NCBI GenBank assembly: GCA_012862575.1
Contig: BLSF01000020.1
Location: 124,001 to 188,000 of the forward strand
DNA from: Parietichytrium sp. I65-24A
Taxonomy: Eukaryota; Sar; Bigyra; Thraustochytrida; Thraustochytriidae
Reading direction: 5' to 3'
DNA: 64,000 nucleotides
The position numbers and the translations under genes are program-made. A model generated the notes under the pieces. It did not search any database and had not been told where the DNA came from. It saw only the letters and a list, made by a program, of their open reading frames with translations. This document shows positions 40,053-50,711 of the stretch, in pieces. Every line of letters starts with the position of its first letter. Position 1 is the first letter of the stretch.

Positions 40053-41001
40053 TCAATGTGATTGATTCTGTGTATATATATCGCGAATTAGATAACTGGA
40101 ACAGAGACGATTGGGACATACGAAATATATAATACTCTTCCTCCAGGCAGATAGAAGTGTTCAATTATGTTCAAATGATTCGCCGTATCGCGGCTTACCT
40201 GCTTGCAGCTGCCTCGGCGCCAAATGTTGGTCCGGACTTTTGGATTTGCGCTTTGTCCATGATTCCCTTGGATCCCATACCAAGTTTGCCAACTTCGTTC
40301 GGTGCTTTAGACTCTCCCGCATTGTCCGCTCCGAATGTAATGCCTGGCTTGGAGATGTGCACCTTGTCCATGACGCCCTTGGATCCAAGCCCAAGTTTAC
40401 CGACTTCATTTGGCGCTTGTGACTCCCCAGCGTTTTCTGCGCCAAAGGTAATGCCTGGCTTGGAGATGTGGACCTTGTCCATAATTCCCTTCGAACCCAT
40501 GTTGAGGAGCGATACCGCGCCGTTGCGGGCATTGAGGCTCCATCGCTTGACTTTGGATCCCATGGACTCCTTAGGCGCAATGCATGGCCCAGTGAAACCA
40601 TTCTTTGTTGCAGCGCGGGAGAAGTTGACAACTCCGGTCGCAACGTTGACAGGGCTGCGCAGATCGTATAAGTCAGGCGTCGTGAAAACGTCATTCTCTC
40701 TCATGCCCAGGCCTCTGCAAGCTTGAAGGAAGTTGGAGATGTTCTCTCTGGCAAGGAAAGGCTTGCCATCCGTGTGCATGTTGATCTTTGGAATAGCATT
40801 TGGGCGAACCGCGTTCATTGCCAAGCACAAGATGACACCGTCGCGCAGGCTCTCGAGGAATTCTCCCTCGAATTTTCTACCTGAGAGTTGCTCCAGGAAG
40901 CCTTGGACCTTGCGCTCAAGCTCTACATCGCGTTTTGCCTCCTCTTTCTCCTTCAGCTCGGCGTCGAGGCCGTAGTTGTAGTTTGCTCGTTCGTCTGCCA
41001 T
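40053..41001 (-). CDS. Calponin-type CH-domain protein, probable 3' intron
   Basis: ATG at 41001. The calponin-homology domain spans about residues 27-135 (VQGFLEQLSGRKFEGEF, LRDGVILCLAMNAVRPNAI, ENISNFLQACRGLGM). Three near-identical calponin-like repeats follow, each with MGSKGIMDKVHISKPGITFG, at about 167-260. The unspliced frame stops after 268 codons at 40195. However, that TAA lies inside a perfect donor, AGCAG|GTAAG, and an acceptor GTCTCTGTTCCAG at 40096 joins in phase to 14 more codons ending at 40053, giving 281 residues. So the coding parts are 40199-41001 and 40053-40095 with a 103-base intron, similar in size to the KDSR and ALG1 introns. Calponins and transgelins bind and bundle F-actin. 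The protein is cytosolic. Confidence 0.9.
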
Positions 41002-42606
41002 TTCTCAAGTTGTTTTGGTTCGATTGGCTCTGCGTCTGTTAGTCCTTTGGAGCTTTTGAGCTTGCTTGTTTGCTTGCTTTGGATGTTTCGGGTCTGCACA
41101 TGATCAAGCAGCGCCGCCAAATCTTCCGCCAACACACTACTATGCAAAAACCCATGCAACTGTAAGCTTATTTCCTCATATTCTGGAGATCATCAGTGCA
41201 GCAAGTACTGCGATGAATTACTGGTCGGTGATGGCCAAGCATGCTTCGCAGTCATACAACAACTTTGGTCTCATTGATATTATTGAATCCACTCGCCTCA
41301 ATCCCTCGCAAACGAGAAAGGCCCTCACAGGTCAAATGGCCTTGCTCTTACTCGGGCGAGCTTCCGCAAACTCAAAGCTTGCAACTTTCAACGGAATCCC
41401 TCTTTCAACGAAGAGAGTGCACACCAATACCCTCGCTGACCGCCTAATCGTCACTACGTGCATACATAAGACCTTAAGGTCTTAGCCGCGGGTACTTGGC
41501 GACCATAACCAAACCGTTCATAAATGCACTAATGGTTGATCAACTGTTCATTGATTCGAAACGATAGGAAGTCGGAGGATGGAATGGGAAGCAACTGAAG
41601 TTTTTTAAAACTGTAAGAAAAAAGGAAGAATTCAACGAACGTGTGCGATTCACCTTGATTGACTGTGAATGCGAGTAGCTTCGAACGAGCCAGCGAAAGG
41701 GCAAACTTGTGACAGACCTTTCGCCATCTGAATTCTAATGAACCACGACGAGTGGATGGGTTCGCAGTTGATTGGGTAATGTCCGCAAACACTCCGTTCA
41801 CCATACTCATTCACGGGGTGACATTCCCACTTGCAGTTCAACATTTTCTTATTCTTTGTTATTTATTTGGAAGGGTTGAGTGAATTTGGAACGAGGTGAG
41901 GGAGAAGATCGGAGGGACTGATGCTGGAGTTAAATGGAGCGGTCTCAGGAGCGTACACACCTTGATGAGACGACCTTTTTCTTGAGAGTAAGTTATAGTG
42001 TGTTGTCAGCTGTGAGGTTATGGCCATTGGATGGAGTGATAAAAGCTTTGAAAGAGCTGCCCGGGAGAGAGTGAATAGATCTTTTCTCTGCCATCGATCT
42101 TCCGCCTGGTAAACCGAAACGCTTGTCGCGACTCAATTGTGTCGCTGTACTAATACCGGTCATTCCAGCACATTAGGTACTTTGCGCCCTCTCCATAAAC
42201 GAAGCAATGATGTGCCCTCGCTCTCCTCGTATCAAAGGAGCGAAGGGGAGCAAACTGCGGAAAATGTGCGATGAATGGGGTTTCTCATTTTGTAAACAAT
42301 TCAGACCGCCGACGAGCGGGGGAACAACTAGTCAGCAAGGATCGGATGGCAACGTTGAATTACGTATCATCAAAGAGCACCTTGAGGCTTCATGTTTGGT
42401 TTGTCTGAAAAAGGTGCTGCATCCCTCGCATTCACTCGCACATTAGTGTGGGCGAGCGCAGAGGTGTGTGATATTCGCTCTTTCCTCAAAGTGTGATGCG
42501 AGGAAACCTTAGACAACATAGACAAACGTGAAAATATCTTTTAACTCCTTTTTTTTTAATTGAAAGAAGAGCCTTTGCTACAAATATGTTTTCTCCTCTC
42601 ACACTT
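41002..42606. other. 1.6 kb spacer
   Basis: It lies between the calponin start and the stop of the acidic repeat protein, both on the minus strand. Open frames up to 139 codons have no domain. An ATG frame at 42207-42446 (79 codons, with CLVCLKKVLH) is possible but unsupported. Confidence 0.4.
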
Positions 42607-44718
42607 CTAATGAGTCTCCTCAGACTCCTCGCCTTCTTCGTCTCCGGTGGACAGCCAGCTGTAGTCGTCATCCGTAATCGTCTCATTGCCGTCCAGGGAT
42701 AGACTTTCTCCAGCAGCCAAGACCTTCGGTTTATGTTTGTTGGGTTTGGCCGGGGCGTCCTCGTCGTCCTCCTCACTCCTTTCCTCTGCCTCGTCAAAAC
42801 TCTCCAAAGAGGATGGGTGAGCACGGAGCTTGGTGGTTGTGGAACCAACAATCCTTTTGAGCGTATCTGCGAGATCTTCGAAATCCCCCTCAATTTCAAA
42901 TACATCGAATGCTGCTAACAAGCGAGGGTCTCGGTCGGGCAAAAAGCCTGCGAGCGAGGAAGCTTCGTCCGGTTCAATTTGCCCAGTGAACACCAAATGA
43001 AACATCGTGTCTAGAATCTTCTTGTCCTCGAGCATTTCAGCTTGCTGCTTCGACTTTTCAGGCGAGTCGGTACTATTAAACAGTTCTGGGGCCGCTAAGA
43101 GGGAAATTGTTTTGAGGGTGTCGATGAGATCGTCGATATCGCTCGTTGCACAGTAGGTCTCGTAAGCCGCTGTGGCTCGCTCATCGTGCATTCCTATGAG
43201 CGAGTTCAGAATCATGTACTGGAGCTCAGTGATGACTCCGTCAGAGTTTAAGGCGTCCACAAGATCGAGCAGATTGCGGTCCTTATCATCCATCGTGGAC
43301 GCCATCGCCCCAGGGGTCAGCCTCTCGCTGCGAATGAGGCAGAGGCGTTTCATGGAGTCGAGGGCATCGGCGAGATCGCCTTCACTTAGCAAGAGGTCAA
43401 AAATGGCTGCAAGAGCGGGATCCCCCTTGTTTAAGAGGTCAAGCAGGATCGCAGTCTCGAGTTGGTCAAACACACCGCGAGTGTGCATTCGAAGCAAGAA
43501 GGTTTTTTTGTCGTGACAAATGATGATTGTCAACAGCTGGTCCGCCAGGACGCGTTGGTTCTTGTGGTAGCAGTACATCTGCCAAGCTTGCGTGACCAAA
43601 GATGTCGCACCGCGGAATTCGAGGGTAATGAAGCGGGCCTCCTCTTTGGTGACGTAGCCATTTGCAAGCAGATGAATCACAACGCGTTCCAAGCTGACAT
43701 GGTCAGCAATTCTCCTTAGCGTATCTGCAAAGTCCTCCTCGTCGCCGCGCTCCTCGTACACCTGAGAGGCCGCAAGAACAAGCGGACTCTCCATGTCCAC
43801 CAGCCTTTTGATTGTCAGCGTTTCTATCTTATTCAGCATGCCCCGCTTCAACAACGCGACAATCACCTGATATAGTAGCTCTTTGTCCATTTCTTCATCC
43901 TCATCATCTTCCAGGTTGTCATCATCATCTTCCTCATCATCGTCGACATCGTCGTCGTCGTCATCGTCTTCGTCTTCAGTGTCGACGTCGGTAGCGTCTT
44001 CATCGTCAGAGTCGTAGTCTTCGTCATCCACACGTTCGTCGTAATCGTATGTGCTTCGCCGCTGGGCCTCTTCAAAGTCCTCCGTGTTGCCACGGTATCT
44101 GGCCACGTTCAGCTCGATTTGGGCCAGTCTTTGAAGCGTGTCTCGGAACTCGTCCCAGTCGCTATCCTCGAGATAAAGCTGCACCGCTCCAATCGTGCGC
44201 TCGTCGCCTTCCGAGACAAGCTTGCGTAAAATATCGGCGCCTGCGGAGCTCAACTCTCCATGATCCTCAAGATAGGTGACGACCATCAAGAGACGCGCTT
44301 GCTCGAGCCACAGTTTAGACTCTTCGCCATCGCTGTCATCCAAATCAGAGTAAAAGTCAAGCTCGTCGGAGCTCGTGTCATGCTCAGCATCGAACGAGAG
44401 CGCTCCTGGGGAAAGGATGCTCCTGCCTCCAGTCTTGCTCTTCTTGGCTGTCTTTTTGGTAGGTGCAGCTGGGCGCTTCACCAGCACGCGATACATTGGA
44501 GAGGTGAGCACTTCGGGCGACTGCGAGATAATAGACAAGCTAAAAACCGACTCATCAGCTTCATCGACCAACCCAACCACCCCGTCAAGCGCGAATTTCG
44601 CCTCCAAGACATTTCGAAGCTCCTCCGGATCGATACCGGCGTAAACAGCTAGGTCGCACATTTCTAGCCGACCGCTCTCGCGGGAGCAAATCCTTATCCG
44701 CTTGGCTCTGAATTCCAT
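42607..44718 (-). CDS. Acidic protein of six ~60-residue helical repeats
   Basis: A 703-residue protein from the first ATG at 44718 (the frame opens at TTG nine codons earlier). Residues 1-80 look like a compact domain. A Lys-rich and an acidic segment follow, then six repeats of about 60 residues with pattern hhxxLhxxGxhxxxExxhLxxLhxxxDxRhxAAhxhaexxGDxxDLxDTLKRI. Good examples are DPRLLAAFDVFEIEGDFEDL followed by ADTLKRI, and DERTIGAVQLYLEDSDWDEF. A long Asp/Glu run (about 50 residues, near 230-290) separates repeats 1 and 2. Each repeat probably forms three helices, so the whole would be an alpha-solenoid. I do not recognise the repeat as a named family. The C-terminus is acidic and ends SEETH. 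No targeting signal is visible. Confidence 0.8.
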   Translation of the reverse strand: MEFRAKRIRICSRESGRLEMCDLAVYAGIDPEELRNVLEAKFALDGVVGLVDEADESVFSLSIISQSPEVLTSPMYRVLVKRPAAPTKKTAKKSKTGGRSILSPGALSFDAEHDTSSDELDFYSDLDDSDGEESKLWLEQARLLMVVTYLEDHGELSSAGADILRKLVSEGDERTIGAVQLYLEDSDWDEFRDTLQRLAQIELNVARYRGNTEDFEEAQRRSTYDYDERVDDEDYDSDDEDATDVDTEDEDDDDDDDVDDDEEDDDDNLEDDEDEEMDKELLYQVIVALLKRGMLNKIETLTIKRLVDMESPLVLAASQVYEERGDEEDFADTLRRIADHVSLERVVIHLLANGYVTKEEARFITLEFRGATSLVTQAWQMYCYHKNQRVLADQLLTIIICHDKKTFLLRMHTRGVFDQLETAILLDLLNKGDPALAAIFDLLLSEGDLADALDSMKRLCLIRSERLTPGAMASTMDDKDRNLLDLVDALNSDGVITELQYMILNSLIGMHDERATAAYETYCATSDIDDLIDTLKTISLLAAPELFNSTDSPEKSKQQAEMLEDKKILDTMFHLVFTGQIEPDEASSLAGFLPDRDPRLLAAFDVFEIEGDFEDLADTLKRIVGSTTTKLRAHPSSLESFDEAEERSEEDDEDAPAKPNKHKPKVLAAGESLSLDGNETITDDDYSWLSTGDEEGEESEETH

Positions 44719-46232
44719 TCTTGCACTGCAAATTCGCCTTGCCAAGACACACCAGGAAGCCGCCCCTCTTTCTCAAGGGCGAGGACGAACTCTCAAGAGC
44801 CAACAATCAACAACAAACGGGCCCCAACAGCCGTAAATTACCAACCAACCACCAGCTCCGTCGATTCAACTTCGATCTCCTCTCGGAATCGATCAAACTC
44901 TTTCAGCTTTGCTCCTTCGCTCTTTCCACGCTTTTTTCTATTTTTCTTTTTTCTCCAACCACTGCGAGCCTCGAAATGGCCGAGCCGTTCACGACGCGAC
45001 ACGCACAGGCTATAACTAACGGCTGCTCCAACGACTCTGACCCGACGGATATTCCCCCGACGCCCTAACGCCAACGCAACCGCACACAACTTTCACCTTG
45101 CACGCCACGCAGCCCGCCAGTTCCTCGCGAACACTTCTGTCGTTCCTCCTTACGTTCTTCCTTTCGATGAGTTCAGTCTTTCGTATTTCGTCTTTCGTAT
45201 TTCGTCTTTCGTGTCTCCCACGCGCACAGATAAGTAACTTGGCTTGACTGCAAACAACTCTATGACAACTATGACATCTGTATCCGCACCAAGTCCAACA
45301 GTCCGCTGCGAGCGCGCAATGTAACGGATGCTATGGGGCGCTACGACAGTACTTGGTTGATATCCTACACTACGATTAGGGGTGCGCGAGGACACTTTCT
45401 CTCTCTCTCTGTGACGTATTCGCCAGACACTTCATACACTGACGGTTTCGGGAGCTGCTAGCTGGTTGGGTAAGTAACGGGGTAAGAGTCTGGTGTGGAA
45501 GTTGCATTGGAGCGAGCTGATTAGCGTCACAGAGACGGATGTGTGACGAGAGTTTGGAAGGATTCTTCTCTTCTCTAAAATCACTAAAATCTCTAAAATT
45601 CTTCATTCAAAAAATTGTAAACTTGTAAACTTGTGACATGTCAACGGAAATGGTACTAGTTCTGCGGAAAGCTTGAGAACGTTTTCGGTTGCGAGCTGCA
45701 GGAGCTGCTGAAAGGAATACAGGCAGACACGCAGACTCGTGACAAACACTTCGTCCGCGGAAAAGTATGGAAAAGTGCAACCTTTTGCCTCCGCGTAACC
45801 AGAGCAAATTATCTCCTGCAAGAGTTTGCGGACACAACGTTTGCTATCAAATGTTCTATATATACCTTAGTACAAACTGGAGCGGTGAATCTCGTCTCTG
45901 GTTTACCTCCGGGTGCAATTCTTTCTTCCAACTCTTCCAACCTGTACCTGTCGTACTTGACATTCTTGACATGCGCGGCAGTAGTACTCGAGTACACGCA
46001 GTACGTACGTACGTACGAACGTGCAAGTCCATTCTTCGTTTGCGAGCGAGACATTGTGCTGCAGACTCGCTACTGAGTACTGAGTACTGAGTACTGAGTA
46101 CTGAGTACTGAGTACTGAGTACTGAGTACTGAGTACTGAGTACCGAAACTCAGTCGTTGAAAGCTGGCGGCGAGCACCGGGAAAAGTGAGCGTTTGGGGG
46201 AAAGACCGCCCGCCCACACACGGATCTGTAAA
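44719..46232. other. 1.5 kb divergent spacer
   Basis: It separates the acidic repeat protein (-) from ALG1 (+). It holds TTTCGTATTTCGTC repeats near 45178-45212, GTAC runs near 45999-46016 and a TGAGTAC heptamer array at 46074-46143. The small ATG frames in it (for example 31 codons from 44975) are unsupported. Confidence 0.4.
46074..46143. repeat. TGAGTAC heptanucleotide array
   Basis: Ten perfect copies of TGAGTAC, 70 bases, ending 89 bases upstream of the ALG1 start codon. The unit contains GTAC and overlapping GAGTACT, so the array can form hairpins on either strand. Confidence 0.97.
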
Positions 46233-47725
46233 ATGAAGCTAACCGTGGCAGTTTTGGTGCTGGGCGACCTGGGAAGGTCGCCGAGAATGCAGTTTCACAC
46301 CCGAAGCCTTGCTAGAAGTGAGTGGACTCGCGCAGTGTACTTTGTAGGACTCGGCGGGCACGCGTGCTTGGAGAGCTTGGAGAATGATGAGAAAGTGCAC
46401 AAAGTGGAGCTGAAAGAGCCTGTGACGGCGGGATTGCCAAGAGCGATGTTTTTGCTCTATGCGCCGGTGAAAGTTATCCAGCAGACCCTGCAATTGACGT
46501 GGACGCTGCTTCGGATACCTGGACTGGATGCCGTGCTGGTGCAGAATCCGCCTTGCATACCTACATTTGCAGTCCTATTGGTGGTCAAGGTCCTGAAAGG
46601 GACACGCATTGTGGTGGATTGGCACAATTTGGGTTTCACAATCATGGCAATGACCTTGCGTGGCGGGGAGAAGCACTGGCTCGTAAAGGTTGCCCGGCTG
46701 TACGAGCGAGTCCTGGGGAAGCTTATTGGGTCGGAGCATCTCTGTGTTACGAAGGCGCTTCGTGAGTGGCTCGCGAACAACTTTGGTATAGACCGGGAGA
46801 TAGTGAATGTGCAGTACGACAAGCCGCCAGAAATGTTTTATCGCCGAGAGCTATCTGAGCAGCATGAATTTTTCGAAGCATACAAACACAAGTTCTCTTC
46901 CTCCGGAGAAAATTGCTTCACAGAGAAGCTTGCGGATGGGCAGATAAGATCGAAAGCCTCTCGCCCAGCCATCGTAGTGAGCTCCACGAGCTGGACACCT
47001 GATGAAGACTTTGGTATTCTTCTCACTGCGCTGACTCAACTGGATGAGCACCCACTGGCCAAGTCGCGCAAAATATTTTGTGTCGTAACAGGAAAGGGAC
47101 CACAGAAGGCCATGTATGAGGCCAAGATGGCCGAGCTCGGGCTTCAAAATGTGCAAGTATTTACAATGTGGCTGGAGTCCGGAGACTATCCGAAGCTTCT
47201 TGGATGCGCCGATCTGGTAAGTTGTTTTTGAGCTTTTGGCTTTGTGAAAGAGTATATTATTCAGTGTGAAGAGCTGAGGAGACTGACCTGTGTGTGCGGT
47301 GGTGTCTCCGCCTTCGTCGGGTACAGGGTGTCTGCTTGCATTTGTCATCATCTGATCTTGACCTGCCAATGAAAGTGGTGGACATGTTTGGGTCCGGGCT
47401 GCCCGTCTGCGCGGTGGAATACCCTTGTCTGAGTGAACTCGTTGTGCACGGAAAGAACGGATTCGTGTTCAAAAATGAGGCCCAATTGAGTGAACAAATG
47501 GCAAGCCTTTTGCTTGAGAAGGGCTGGAGTGATCAGCTGAGCCGCCTGCGGGAGGGAGTTGCAGAGTTTGCCACCACGAGGTGGGAGAAACACTGGAAAG
47601 AGAACACCGCACCAGTCTTCACCCGGCTCGGACACGCGCCTTGGCCTGTGTTCAATTGGATTGTCTTGATAGTGATTGTCGAAGGGCTCGCCTGGCTCTT
47701 GTACTGGTACTTGACAGCAAATTAG
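46233..47725 (+). CDS. ALG1: ALG1 beta-1,4-mannosyltransferase, one intron
   Basis: Exon 1 is 46233-47216 and exon 2 is 47327-47725, giving 460 residues (human 464). The 110-base intron runs from CTG|GTAAGT to TACAG|GG and splicing restores [23 protein letters not shown], a strongly conserved block of the family. The start region carries GDLGRSPRMQFHTRSLA, and DLPMKVVDMFGSGLPVCA is the acceptor-end glycosyltransferase motif. A C-terminal hydrophobic segment (WIVLIVIVEGLAWLLYWYL) is unusual, because the membrane anchor is normally N-terminal in this family. ALG1 adds the first mannose from GDP-mannose to GlcNAc2-PP-dolichol on the cytosolic ER face. The frame extends 13 codons upstream only to a TTG, so the ATG at 46233 is used. 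Confidence 0.96.
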
Positions 47726-47988
47726 CAAGCCTAATGGCCCGCTCGGTAAACAGAAAAGAAGAAGGAAAAGGAGAAGGCGGGACTGTCAAATGTGTGTGTT
47801 AAACTGTAATTCTCCAAAACTATTTCGTCGTGAGAACACGGAAGGGACAAAGACGTCCTTATTACCAATACTCAAGGGCAGAGCTGACTGCAAGGCAAAC
47901 CTGCCAGGAAGGCACATCGAGCTCTCTCTAACATACAAAATTAATCAGAATACTAAACCGACGTCGAAAAAGGGTGCTCGGAGCACGA

Positions 47989-49983
47989 CTACATTGGATC
48001 GCCAAAATTCAAAGCGTCGTCTTCCAGGCCGCGTCTTTTTCTCGGGCGGCCCCTGCTTCGACTCCTGGAACCACTGCGCGGCGCCCCGCGACCTGGCGGC
48101 AGGGTTTCATCTGGGGTGAGTTGCTCTGGGTAAAAGTCTTCATCAGAGAACTGCTCATCTGCATATGTAAACTCTGCGCCATCGTGACGGTACTGGTCAT
48201 CTGGCTGGCCAGGGAAGAACTTTCTATCTTCAGGAAAGTTGTCGCCGCTGTACTCTCCTTGCTCCCGAGCACTGTAGCGCCCAAACTGTCCGTTTGAAAA
48301 CGCGAACCGCTGGTCAGAAGCGAGATCCCCCATGCCAGGCCCAAAGAGGGTGAAAGCTGTCGCCATCCCGAAGATTGCCACGAGAAAGTATGCCGCTGCA
48401 GCTTGCGCAAGACAGCAGACGACCATAAATACCAAAAACGAAGTTACCTGCCAGTGGTACATGTAGTACACTGCTCCGAAAAGCTGGCACTCGAACACTA
48501 CGGCTGCCTCGAACACCTGTACGAGTGGCGTCGACAACACCAGCCGCACTGCGCCAGCGCGCTCGTTAGACTCCTCCCGTTCCAAAAACTTTTCAAAGAG
48601 AGTGACGCGCACCACTGTCGACGCCAGATCGCGTGTTGTTTGCGGGTGACACTGCAGCTCGCTCGCCTCCGAGAACCAAGCGGGTGGCCACCACCACCAC
48701 AGAGCCCACCACCACCCGCTGTGCACCACGCGAATGCGAACGCACTCCATCGCATCCTCTGCTTCTCCCGCTTGATCCCAGCGGCCCCACTGCTCTCGCC
48801 GGTCCTCGCGCGTCTCTGCGAACTCTGCAAACGACGACCCACGATACGCCGAGTCGCGATTACCGCGGCGCAGCGGCCGAGCGAGCACCGGACGCTTGGA
48901 CCTTGCGATGGTTTTGGACCCTTCCGCCGCGAGAATCTCGGCCGAGACCATAAAATTTCCCACACCGCGAATAGCATCGTCCGCCGCCGCGGCTCGCAGC
49001 TCCAGCGCCACGTCGTACCAGAACCCAGGCGAAAGCTGTCTCGGCCGCCCGGCGTAGTATGGTGGACCTAATGCCCTACCAAGCAGCGAACCCTCGTGGT
49101 GCTCGAAAAAGTCCTCGCGATCGTCGCCCACGCGCTCCCATTGCTGCCAGCCGCCCCCGATTTCAGAGCGAGCAACGGGAAGCAACGCATCTCGGACCCA
49201 ATTTCGAATGTGCTCTGAAGCCGATGCTTTCGATGACGGTGCTGACGGTGCTGACGGTGCTGACGCGGGACCTCGGTTCTGGTCCCTGTCATGGCGCTGA
49301 CCTTGATGCGGATCGCCATTTTGCTCGGCTTGGCGCTCCTGAGAATCAGGCTTCGCTTGATCATCACGTTGCTGTTGCTGTTGCTGCTTGTCTTGTTCCT
49401 GCGTTTGCTCTTGATCATCTCGGTTCCGGTTCAGATTGTGATTTTGTTTCTCATGATTCTCATGATTCCCATGATTCTCGTGACGTTGCTGCTCGGAAGA
49501 ATGCTGCTGCTCGGGAGCAAGAGTTGCCGCTGCCTGGCGTAAAACAGCACTCTCCGCGATTGCGTTCTGCAACCCGAACTGTCCGACGCCTTGCGGGTCA
49601 AAGTCGAAGAACATCGGGACCACCACGCGCAACGTTCCCGGAACGTTCTGCGCGTACAACGCTGCGTACACTGCTGCGTCGCCGAGCGCCAGCGTTCCCA
49701 GTAGCAGGGTGGCTACGCCCCACGCCGTCGCCACTCTCACACCCAGCGTTCGCCACGCCGAGTCTGCGCGCTGGGGACCCTCCGCGTACACCCCTCGAGA
49801 CACGAAATCACCGCCGCGCGCACCCCCAATAGGTACGCGCGCACCCCGCGCGTACGCTTCTCGTTGTTCTTCTTCTTCCTCCTCCTCCTCGCCGTCTCCG
49901 CCAGAACCGCCGTCGTCCCACCCCGCCGACTCACTGCGCCGCCGCGCGTCCCAATCGTCGCTATGCATCGCGTAACTGCTCAT
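47989..49983 (-). CDS. Seipin homologue, enlarged
   Basis: A 664-residue protein from the ATG at 49983. The acidic, Gly-rich N-terminal tail is about 75 residues long. Transmembrane segment 1 is at about 83-110 (VATAWGVATLLLGTLALGDA). The lumenal domain shows seipin signatures: FWYDVALEL (about 320), FMVSAEI (about 343) and KTIARSKRPV. Transmembrane segment 2 is at about 514-550. The lumenal part has a Gln/His/Asn-rich insertion (about 160-235) and a Trp-rich block, WWWALWWWWPPAWF (about 424-437), neither usual for the family. The C-terminal tail is Arg/Ser-rich and acidic. Seipin oligomers at ER-lipid-droplet contacts set droplet size, so this gene fits an oil-storing cell. It converges on ALG1 with 263 bases between stops. 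Confidence 0.85.
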   Translation of the reverse strand: MSSYAMHSDDWDARRRSESAGWDDGGSGGDGEEEEEEEEQREAYARGARVPIGGARGGDFVSRGVYAEGPQRADSAWRTLGVRVATAWGVATLLLGTLALGDAAVYAALYAQNVPGTLRVVVPMFFDFDPQGVGQFGLQNAIAESAVLRQAAATLAPEQQHSSEQQRHENHGNHENHEKQNHNLNRNRDDQEQTQEQDKQQQQQQRDDQAKPDSQERQAEQNGDPHQGQRHDRDQNRGPASAPSAPSAPSSKASASEHIRNWVRDALLPVARSEIGGGWQQWERVGDDREDFFEHHEGSLLGRALGPPYYAGRPRQLSPGFWYDVALELRAAAADDAIRGVGNFMVSAEILAAEGSKTIARSKRPVLARPLRRGNRDSAYRGSSFAEFAETREDRREQWGRWDQAGEAEDAMECVRIRVVHSGWWWALWWWWPPAWFSEASELQCHPQTTRDLASTVVRVTLFEKFLEREESNERAGAVRLVLSTPLVQVFEAAVVFECQLFGAVYYMYHWQVTSFLVFMVVCCLAQAAAAYFLVAIFGMATAFTLFGPGMGDLASDQRFAFSNGQFGRYSAREQGEYSGDNFPEDRKFFPGQPDDQYRHDGAEFTYADEQFSDEDFYPEQLTPDETLPPGRGAPRSGSRSRSRGRPRKRRGLEDDALNFGDPM

Positions 49984-50711
49984 ACCGTACGCGAGGACAC
50001 CCTACCTATCTACCTATCTACCTACCTACGGACATGGCGGTTCTGAGTGTGTACTCAGTACTCCCGTGTTAGTCCCACAGTCTCCTAAATCTTTCCTGTT
50101 ACTGCCTCCAGTTAGGGGAAACTGTGGCCGATACTCGCGGGGAAATCCAAACGTAAATTACGCATGTCGTGTAGGGTGGGGACGGTAGGAGGGGGTTATG
50201 CGTTATCCTTAGTTCTGTATCTGAGCTTCCTGCAGACGTCGCAGAACATCCTGGTCTCATAAGCTTGCATCGCAAATCAAAGCTTAGGGTCTTATTAGTG
50301 AATTCTGCAAAGAAGTGAACCAACTGTAAAGCATGCATAAGTGGCTCCTAAATCCTAAATCTTGCTATTGAGTACTGATGCCCTGTTCTTACAGCTAGCT
50401 AGCTAGAATAGCTAGCTACTAGACAGCCACTTCTCGACGTAACTTTTGATTGCTGACAGTTAGTTTTGCAAAATTCAAGTTTTGAAAGCGATTTCGATTG
50501 ATTGATTGAAAAAGGTCGCAACTCAGCGTACTCAGCGAGAGACCAAGTGGACGTTGCGCCTTCACGGTTCAAAGTGTAAAGAGAAAGCTTGGACTCATTG
50601 GAGACTCGGGAGCTTGGGGCTTGGCGTGCATTGAGCTGCGGTAATCTGCATCGGGCTGTATTTGGCTGTGTTTGGCAGGGATCTTGAAGGTTGCAGGAAC
50701 ATAAGAGCAAG
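49984..50711. other. Divergent spacer between seipin and TPR-DnaJ genes
   Basis: 728 bases. It holds CTAC repeats at about 49999-50026, a GCTA-rich stretch near 50390-50420 and a GATT run near 50500-50510. No gene is visible. Confidence 0.4.

Noticed and set aside
42207-42446. 79-codon ATG frame with two CxxC-like cysteines
   Set aside because: Only one short Cys pair, no partner ligands and no homologous pattern. Cannot be told from chance.
48403-49071. 222-codon plus-strand frame opposite seipin
   Set aside because: It is antisense to conserved seipin sequence and has typical shadow composition (Arg, His, Pro, Leu-rich).
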